DNA from: Helicoverpa zea
Lineage: Eukaryota > Arthropoda > Insecta > Lepidoptera > Noctuidae
Length of the DNA: 64,000 nucleotides
Assembly: GCF_022581195.2 (NCBI RefSeq)
Contig: NC_061465.1
Coordinates: 5,582,501-5,646,500, forward strand
Direction of reading: 5' to 3'
Of the stretch, positions 56,239 through 64,000 are shown one piece after another. Positions within the stretch are counted from its first letter, which is position 1. Each line of letters starts with the position of its first letter. A model generated the notes under the pieces. That model searched no databases, was not told where the DNA came from, and worked only from the letters and a program-made list of their open reading frames with translations. The position numbers and the translations under genes are program-made.

Positions 56239-56407
56239 CGATTTTCGAATTGGACCTTTTTCTGCAAAATGGTCTCAGTTTTCCATAAAAAAATAGCAAC
56301 GAGCTATCTGAACCTGCTTACAGTGCTTATATTAGTGATAAGATAATCGTATATTGTATTGAGACAATAAAAATAAATATAATTGGGCTTATTGATTTAT
56401 ATGAAAA
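56239..56407. other. AT-rich DNA
   Basis: No feature is recognised. Confidence 0.35.
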
Positions 56408-56580
56408 AACTAGCTGTTTTACCGCGGTTTCACCCATGTCTGGGAGGAACTTTCTCGTACCCAATAAAATATGGTGAGATGCCATACCCAATATTAGTGT
56501 AGCTTAGCTGTGTAGCCAACAGCGAAATAATTTTTCAAATCAAAATAATTCGTTTCGGAAGCTTTAGGGTACAAACAAAA
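56408..56580. repeat. Diverged dispersed repeat with an ACTAGCT start
   Basis: AACTAGCTGTTTTACCGCGG and then AGGAACTTTCTCGTACCCAA resemble a common family also seen in part at 1-86 and 45085. Confidence 0.4.
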
Positions 56581-56976
56581 ATTACCTGTTTATTATATTA
56601 GTACAAATGAAGAAGATTACAGCCATATTATGCTTCCATACATTTCTGGGCCACTACTTTGTAAAAGGGTAAAATTGGAGTTAGGAAGAGGGTCACCCTT
56701 TTACCAAAAAAAAAACATTTTCATCTCTGGCATCAAATTCTGCCGCGTTCATCGTTAAATCTCTTATCATTTTGAACTTTCTTTAACTGGACCCTTAAGC
56801 AATTATTTACTTACTACTGATTTAGTTAAGTACCTGTTGATGTCCAGTATTCATAACAATTTAATTAGAAGTCATGTACTTTGTAAAGTTTTTAAGTATT
56901 TTACGAGTCATGTAATACTCATAGCATAACAAAAACAATGTATAAGTGATAAATTAAAGTATATTTATTTCATAAT
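56581..56976. other. 3' flank of protease copy 10
   Basis: No gene. The complement of 56963-56968 reads AATAAA, only 9 bases past the stop codon, and may be the polyadenylation signal of copy 10. Confidence 0.45.
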
Positions 56977-58565
56977 TTAGTTGATGTGCTGGTTGAAGAA
57001 GTCGACGAAGGAGGTGACACGGGCGAAGGCAGCGGGGAAGCCAGCCTGGCAGCCCAGAGCTGAGCCGAAAGATGTGATACCGATCTGTGAAAAGAGAAAA
57101 TAGGATTACCATCAACGATCCAAAAAAAGATAAAGAATAAATTGGAACACAATTTTTAAATTAGGAATAAAAACATATATCTCTGCATCACCCTAAGGTT
57201 GACTAGAGAGAATGCCTGTGGCATTAGGTCCGCCTGTGTTATGTATATTGCATAAAGTTAAATAAATAAACATACCAGGACAGGCTGTCCACCGCTGGTG
57301 ATGGCAAGAGGGCCACCAGAGTCTCCTCTGCAAGTGCTGACGCCACCAAGGCTGCTGGTGCAGATGTTGGAGGATTGGAGGATCAAGGGGAAGGCGAATG
57401 AGCAGATGCTGTTGGAGATGACGCTCAAGTTGACGTGGCTGAGGACTTGGCCGGTTGAAATGGAGCCACCTGCAAAGATAAAGTACACTCATTATGAAAA
57501 TGTTTTTTTACATACTTTATCAAAAAAATGCCAATTGTTTGTTGTTAGGAAAATAAAATGAAACTCATTATTGTCTGAAAAAGTGTTAAAATGTCATTAT
57601 TGTTCTAGGCAAGAACTTTTATCTCAAATAATATATTATCGGCTTTGTAAACCAAAAAGAACTTACCGTCACTAGTTAAACCGAAACCAGAGGCAACAGC
57701 GGTAACGCCGACGAAGTCCTGGTTAAGTTGGCTTCCCGAAGGCAGAGCAATCGGGGAGATGGTGTCTGCAATAAAATACATAGATGAATATTATACAGGG
57801 TCACATTAGATTAAAATGTGCTGGTATACGAGCACAGCAACAAAGTTGCATGAGTATTGGATGATATTTGATATAATTTTCCTTACTTGAGAATTGAACA
57901 TTGCTTGGCAAGTAGATGACAGCAACATCGTTACGGACTAGCAGAGGCTGCCAGTTAGGGTGAAGAGCGACAGCGCTGGTGTCAATCCTGGTACCGCCAG
58001 AGAAGAGAGTAGTGGATCCAAGGACCACGGTGAAAAGCCAAGCCTGGTTGACACCGTCAAACCAGCAGTGGGCAGCGGTGATGACACGGTTGGCACTGAC
58101 CAGGGAACCTCCGCACACGCCAGTGCCGGAGATACCAGCGTAGGAGGCGAGAAGACCAGCCTAGGGAACAAAAAAATGTGAATTTATACAAGACATCATA
58201 ACTACACAGAATTCCAAAAGTGCTTGTCAAGTGTGATGATTTAAAAATGCTGAGCAATGTGCTCTTCTTCGATTGTAACACAGCCTTGAAATAACATTAC
58301 CTACATAAAAGCTTTCAGAGATTTTAAGGGTATATCAGGACACTAAACTTAAGTAATGACTTACCTGGTAGGGGAATTGACCAGCGTTGGATGGGTTTCC
58401 ACCAACAATCCTCTCAGGGCTCATTTGTTCCTCCGCTTTGCGGATTTCTTCGGCCAAGGGGATTGCATAGTTCTGGATGTATCCGTAAGCGGTGTTACCC
58501 TCAATCGGAGGTGAAACGTTCGCGTAGGTGAGAGTCGCCAAAGCTAGCACAATTATCACCTTCAT
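56977..58565 (-). CDS. Chymotrypsin-like serine protease, copy 10 (divergent)
   Basis: Secreted S1A protease precursor of 291 residues; exons 58565-58365, 58160-57887, 57765-57667, 57469-57276 and 57084-56977. The signal peptide is MKVIIVLALATLTYA; an upstream in-frame ATG eight codons earlier is less likely because it lies closer to the TATA box and spoils the signal peptide. The propeptide is shorter and activation is after Arg52 (RIVGG). Catalytic His98, Asp145 and Ser242; position 189 is Ser (STCRGDSGGP). The C-terminus, FFNQHIN, differs from the WINQRL of copies 1-9. The same intron positions show shared descent. Divergence suggests it and copy 11 split off before copies 1-9 multiplied. 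Probably a gut protease; substrate unknown. Confidence 0.92.
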
Positions 58566-58609
58566 TATGATGTTAATTAACCAAGTCACAAATTGAGCTA
58601 GTTGGTTTG

Positions 58610-58617
58610 TATTTATA
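58610..58617 (-). promoter_or_regulatory. TATA box of protease copy 10
   Basis: TATAAATA on the minus strand, 45 bases before the ATG. No adjacent WGATAA pair is seen. Confidence 0.6.
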
Positions 58618-59937
58618 TTAAATCGTTAACAGATTAGACGTAAATGACTTACGCAAAATATTATCACGTCAGAAGTGGCACGAAAATAAGGCCAAGTTCG
58701 GAGACCAAACTTTCGTGAAATAAATATATGATTTTGATGCATTTTTAATATTTATTAATTTCCCATCCATGGCTGTAGTTCTACTACTTAAGAGCCGAGA
58801 TACATTCGTTAGTATGATAATTATTGTACTTTTTAATTACCTCAATTCAATTTAGCAATATTTTCATTGGGTATAAAAATAATAGATATGTACCTATATA
58901 ATATTAGGTAGGCATATATCTTTATTTACTAAAAAAAAACTGGTACAATAGCTGTGTGGTTATGAGCTCTTACATTCTTAATGTTTTTATCTCCATCGCA
59001 ATGCTTTGCCTTAACCTTAGCTTTAAAATGCATTGAGGTTTTTTTTTTGTAATGACAGCTGAATCAAACTAAGTTTTTGTTTTGAAAAACCTGAAAAATA
59101 CTGAGTCAGACATTGCTTTGCACTACCGTGCCTCCAAATTGGAATGATAACTCCACACGTAACAACGTAATTGTCTGTAGTTATCGATTTTAATTAGCCA
59201 TATCAAGATCTGATTTTAATTGGAGACAATTAATGTAAAAAGGTTTCATTTAATAATAATTATTTCGTTTAATTACTCATCTTTTGCCGCAGAGTCGGAT
59301 TACTGCAGTTACCTAAAATGTCTGCATGCTTTTTAACGTTTATGTGTGTCTCTGTTTCATTATTAAGCTCTAGGTACAAGTTCATTTTCACAAGCATTGA
59401 TATACACATGAGAAAGGTACTCCAGCTATACTTATTACCAAACTGTTTGTACCTCTACAAATACAGCTCGTCTGTCTTGTTGTGTCCTTAAGATAGTCCA
59501 GGAGAATCTGCTTCATTTAGTGTACCTAACTTTGAAATATTCAATTACAATGCTCATTGATTTATCAAAATGAAATTAAAATAATATCAGTTTTTTGCTA
59601 TGTAACAAATTGTCCTAATTTTCCTCAAAAAAATATGGTACCCTATGTATTCACTATCTAATTAGTTGGGACATATTTAATTCATTGTATTTTTTGCTAG
59701 TATAGTTTTATCTTTATAATCTGTTTTTCTTTCGTAATTACCCAATTTATCTAATCCGTGCTGAACGGGACGTACCTATAATATGTGAAACGTTTGTTTG
59801 TTTATCAGGCAATATCAATTGTAAAACTTTATAGATACCTAATCTAATACAAATTAAACAGATTTTTATTGCCATTATTGTATATACAGGTTTATTAAGA
59901 TTTAGCACACATCGCAATATATAGGTAAGCAATTATT
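58618..59937. other. Intergenic AT-rich DNA
   Basis: About 1.3 kb without a recognisable gene or repeat. Confidence 0.4.
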
Positions 59938-60145
59938 AATCCTACTAATATTATAAACGCGAAAGTTTGTATGTATGGATGTATGGATGTTTGTTACTCT
60001 TTCACGCAAAAACTACTGAATGGATTTTAATGAAACTTTACAATAATATAGCTTATACATCAGAATAACACATAGGCTACAATTTGTAAACATATTGTTC
60101 GAAATACTAAACCTGCGCAGACGAAGTCGCGGGCACCAGCTAGTT
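59938..60145 (+). repeat. Dispersed repeat ending in AGCTAGT
   Basis: From ATCCTACTAATATTATAAAC to AGTCGCGGGCACCAGCTAGT. The end is the inverse of the starts at 41664, 54430 and 56408, so it lies in the other orientation. It contains CACGCAAAAACTACTGAATG, a phrase typical of moth interspersed repeats. Confidence 0.5.
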
Positions 60146-61240
60146 ATGGTATATTTTCCTCATTCACCCTTATAATGTACTTTGTCCCCTTGTATTTGCA
60201 AGTCAGCTGCAGTCCAGAATCAATTCTCCTTAAAGGTAGGCTATGTTAAAAAAGAAAAGCCTTTTAGTAAATCTGAAGTGGTGGAAAAGCTAAGTAAAAA
60301 ACCAAATCCAATTTTAAAGAAACTTAATGTTATGGTGTTGTCTTAGCGTTTTCTCTTATCGATTAGAACGTCTTTTATTCAGCTTTTTATATTTCTTACT
60401 TGCCCGTATGCTGATGCTGATGCTGATACCTGATGCTCCCTTATGAATATGTCATTGGGGAGGAAATCATACCTACCACATGATTTTTTATCATAAATGT
60501 ACATCATTCACACCCTATGTAATATAATAAAAATTAATATAAAAATGAATTTAAGTGAATGTGCCATATTCTTTGACACACCAGATCGTACCTCAAAAAC
60601 AATGAGTAAGTAAGAAAACCAATTTCATTTCAATAATACATACAGTCATAGTTATTGAGTTCATTAAAAAGATAAAAGGAATCACGTAGTAATTGCGTTA
60701 AGACTGGAAATGGGTTTTTATAATCTTCATTATTATCAAAATCAATTTATTTTAGATAGTGTTAATAGATATTAATATTTATCCAACAATGTCGTAAGGG
60801 TTTTTCTAATGACACAAATTAATTATTAATGACTTAAGTAAATAAATACATACGTATAAGCCGATGGAGCAACGTCATCGACTGAATTGCAAAGGAATGA
60901 AATAGTGGCCCTCGTGGCCTACTAATATAGGCATTTCTGACTATCCTCGGAAACTGTGGACCACGATCTGAAACGGATTGCTTATTCCTAAAGTTGTTGC
61001 AAGTGTGCTTATGAAAGCGTATGTTACAAGTACAAGGCTCGTCTTGAAACCACTTCTGCTAGTCGTTAGTTGCGACAAATACAAATAACAAGTTTTCTAT
61101 AAATAAAACAACTTCTTACGAGAGCAGATTTTATTTTATTGTTATGACAGCTTCAAAAATATTCATAAAAAATACACAAAGAATATGCTGGAAAAGATTC
61201 CAACTCCAGTCTTATTTACAGTAACATAGTTTGTTCAGAA
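60146..61240. other. Intergenic DNA and 3' flank of copy 11
   Basis: It holds a TGATGC triplet run near 60411-60435 and otherwise no feature. Confidence 0.4.
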
Positions 61241-63315
61241 TTACAAGTGTTGGTTGAGGAAAGAGACGAATGATGTGACACGTGCGAAGACTGATGGGAG
61301 GTTGACCTGGCAGCCGAAAGCGGAGCCGAAGGAAGTGATACCAATCTGGAAGAAAAATACAATATTAGTATAAATGCTTTATCATATTATTTGGATCAAT
61401 GGATCTCGTACTCATAATAAACTTTTATTTAGTAACATGGTTGCACCAACACGCTGATCTTGATTTGTTGGCAACATGTTGTTTTCGAGTTGCTTACGGC
61501 CAGTTTCTTCATCCAAAGTTAAAGTTAAAGTAATGTCTAAAGTAAAAGTAACGGTTAAATTCGTTTTTTCAAGGCTAAAGTGACAGCAAAACTAATAGAA
61601 AAATTGAATTTGACCGTTACTTTTACTTTAGACATTACTTTAGCCATAACTTTAACTTTTGATGAAGAAACTGGCCGTTAGAGTTGCTTTTGGCAGGTAC
61701 TCATAAAATTTATTATATGTATTCAAAAAGGGAGCTTTTGCTCATTTGTTTCTACGAGCAGCGTTTTTAAATCTTAAACATGCCAGATATTTATACCGAA
61801 AATCTCACCTAGCCCTGATCATATTATTGCCAAAAATTATCCCTTGATTACATCCTTGACTCATGCAATAACTTCATCTATCAACACACCGAGATGGCTT
61901 TAGGTACCTATCAGTAATAGGTCAAGAAACAAAACCACATACCAAGACGTTCTGTCCATTCTGGTTGGTGACCAGAGGACCGCCAGAGTCACCGCTGCAA
62001 GTACCAACACCACCTATACCGCTGGTGCAGATGTTGGAAGGCTGGACAATGAAGGGGAAGGCTACGCTGCAGGCGCTGTTGGTGATCACGTTGAGGTTGA
62101 CGTGGCTCAGGAACTGGTTAGCGGTGATTTGTCCATCTGAAAAGTTGAATAAAACTCGATTTAGCTTAAGTCACATAACAAGTCAAAGCTCTGTCTATCA
62201 AAGTTAGTTATCGCAGGAGGCTGGCAGCATTGCCTCTTGAGCACGCTCCCAGTTGACAGCGATGGGGACGAATTTTTTGACGCTTTTTAGTTTTTTTTAT
62301 TTACTAGGATAGTTTTTGATTTTATTGTAAATATCTATGTAAATAAACAAACCAAGTTATCGCAGACAATATTTAGAATGAAATAATGAATTGTTGGTAA
62401 CTACAAATCAAACTAATGACAAAAACTCTCAACTTATTATAACAATAAATAAAAAGATACTTGAGCTTGTCAATCCAAAACCAGAAGCAATGGCGGAGAC
62501 ACCGACGAATTCTGAAGACCCGCTAGCCAAAGCAATTGGTGCAATATTGGCTGAAAATTAAAAGAACAAAATAAAACAAATGTTGAAAACGTTGAGAGAT
62601 ACAGGAAGTAGTTTTTCATTTTTTATTTTCATAAAAATAATTTGTTATAACTTTAAATTACTGTCATATTTACCTGAAATCTGTACAGAGTTGGGCAAGT
62701 AAATCACAGCAACATCATTGCGGACAAGTGCAGGAGTCCAGTTGGGGTGCATGGCGACCACACTGGTCTCAAGACGGGTGCCTCCGGAGAAGAGCAGGGT
62801 GGAACCTAGCACAACTGTGACCTTCCATCCTTGGTGGATACCGTCGAACCAGCAGTGGGCGGCTGTAGCCACTCTGTTGGCGCTGATCAGGGAGCCTCCG
62901 CAGATACCGTTGCCTTCGAAACCGATGATGGAGAGGAGGAGACCAGCCTGGGTAAATGAAAAGTCGTTTGAAAATATCACAAAATTGTGAACGCATTCAT
63001 CAAAAATAAATTGAACAATTTACTTAAGAATATAGATATATTGAAATATTTGAATAGGAATCAAATTAACATACAAGATAATATTATAAACAAACAAACC
63101 TGGTACGGGTATTGTCCCTGGCCAGCGGGAACTCCACCTACAATCCTGGAGCCAGACTGGCTAGCGAGGAACTTTTCCTCAGCCGCGCGAAGCTTCTCCG
63201 CATGAGGAATAGCATACTTCTCCAGGTACCCAAACGTAGAGTACCCAGGGAAAGATCCCTGCTCCGCACAGGCGAAGCTAGCCAGAGCCAAACACACTAC
63301 AATGAAGGTTTTCAT
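61241..63315 (-). CDS. Chymotrypsin-like serine protease, copy 11 (divergent)
   Basis: Secreted S1A protease precursor of 292 residues; exons 63315-63100, 62947-62674, 62550-62461, 62136-61943 and 61345-61241. Signal peptide MKTFIVVCLALASFACA. Activation after Arg57 (RIVGG). Catalytic His103, Asp150 and Ser244; position 189 is Gly and 192 is Ser (VGTCSGDSGGP). Exon 3 is 9 bases shorter than in the other copies, removing three residues from the loop after the ALASG motif. The end is FLNQHL. Exon 2 has the same length as in copy 10, its closest relative here. Intron 4 is enlarged by a MITE. Chymotrypsin-like or elastase-like by pocket residues; specificity is not certain. Confidence 0.92.
61495..61680. 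repeat. MITE in intron 4 of copy 11
   Basis: The left end ACGGCCAGTTTCTTCATC and the right end GATGAAGAAACTGGCCGT are inverted, and pairing continues imperfectly for about 70 bases through AAAGT-rich repeats. No ORF. Confidence 0.7.
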
Positions 63316-63359
63316 CGTGTTTCCAGGCAAAACTAGGAGCTAAAACGTACTTTTGATTA

Positions 63360-63366
63360 TTATATA
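63360..63366 (-). promoter_or_regulatory. TATA box of protease copy 11
   Basis: TATATAA on the minus strand, 45 bases before the ATG. ACAGATAATT lies near 63376-63385, giving one AGATAA word. Confidence 0.6.
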
Positions 63367-63385
63367 GCATTTTTACAGATAATTT

Positions 63386-64000
63386 TACACTGATGCAATC
63401 AATTTAAACGTAGATATTAATTTCCTTTCGTAATCTACTTAAATTATATTCTTTTGATTAGTGACTTTGATTTTGGTTATTATCAGTTCGAAATCTCGAC
63501 GCACCTACGGATTAGCGATCAAAAATTTAGTTGCACAGAACATTTATAGAACATGGTAGAACATTTTGGATTAGCAATGAAACTCTATTTCGGCATTAGG
63601 TACCTACATAGAATTGTAGCAATCATCTGGCAACACTTTATCGACTCAGATAAAAGATAAACGAATTAGGTCTAAAACATACATTTGAAAGCAATACAAT
63701 ATTATTTACCTGTAACTACAAAAAATTAAACTTTAATGTTTTACAAGACGCAACACTGGTAACGTACCTAATCTAGCAAATACTGAAAGACTAAATTGTT
63801 CATCAAAATCTTTTTGTTCTCGTTCCATACAGAAGGGCACTTGATAATATTTATCTTTCCATTGAAATATCTCTTCAGTACTATTTGCTTGCAGTTATTT
63901 TATCAAAGATTATCGGTCAACTCTTCTACGAGTTATTGTATTTTGTTAAATATAAAAGTTAACAATTTACTATCAGTTATTCATTTATTGACTTTGGATT
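63386..64000. other. AT-rich DNA at the right edge
   Basis: No gene is recognised. A TATAAAAGTTAAC word near 63951 could be a promoter of something beyond the edge, but nothing supports this. Confidence 0.35.

Overview
The window is nuclear DNA of a moth or butterfly, most likely a noctuid-type lepidopteran. It is AT-rich, its genes have small GT-AG introns, and its dispersed repeats (tRNA-headed SINEs, RTE, mariner, PIF/Harbinger) are of kinds common in Lepidoptera. The order-level call is firm; the family-level call is inference from resemblance to known lepidopteran midgut chymotrypsins.

The backbone is a tandem array of eleven chymotrypsin-like (S1A) serine protease genes, all on the minus strand. 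They are numbered 1 to 11 from left to right: 1493-2761, 5282-6539, 15811-17099, 21552-23096, 24111-25495, 27097-28377, 30721-32455, 39433-41072, 41922-44171, 56977-58565 and 61241-63315. Each encodes a short signal peptide, a propeptide of about 35-45 residues, an activation site after Arg (RIVGG, RITGG or RISGG) and a protease domain with His, Asp and Ser. The ancestral plan is five exons. Copies 2 and 3 lack intron 3. Copies 1-6 are close relatives, 7-9 form a second group, and 10-11 are more divergent. Nine copies look intact (291-298 residues). Copy 7 is otherwise complete but has one premature stop, and copy 9 has several lesions. Residue 189 of the specificity pocket is Ser or Gly, never the Asp of trypsins. 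All eleven have a TATA box 42-47 bases upstream of the ATG, often with GATA-type sites just beyond it. They are probably secreted digestive proteases of the larval midgut.

Between the genes lie mobile elements. At 7806-14530 an intact RTE retrotransposon (one 1001-codon ORF, 15-base target duplication) sits inside a large foldback element, which itself sits between a left and a right Harbinger end. A decayed mariner is at 19192-20490, and a GC-rich island sits inside a terminal-inverted-repeat element at 18179-19126. A Harbinger with an apparently intact, intron-containing nuclease gene is at 35099-37968.

The most striking structure is a nearly perfect palindrome at 31928-35091, with arms of 1543 bases and a spacer of 78. 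It duplicates the promoter, exon 1, intron 1 and half of exon 2 of pseudogene copy 7 in inverted orientation, centred in a Harbinger-family foldback. The truncated copy is joined to the interior of the autonomous-type Harbinger. A transcript across it would fold into a very long hairpin RNA, and each arm shares a 45-base perfect match with intact copy 8. It could therefore be a source of small RNAs acting on neighbouring protease genes. The stretch 44230-56970 contains no host gene that I can recognise, only repeats and AT-rich DNA.
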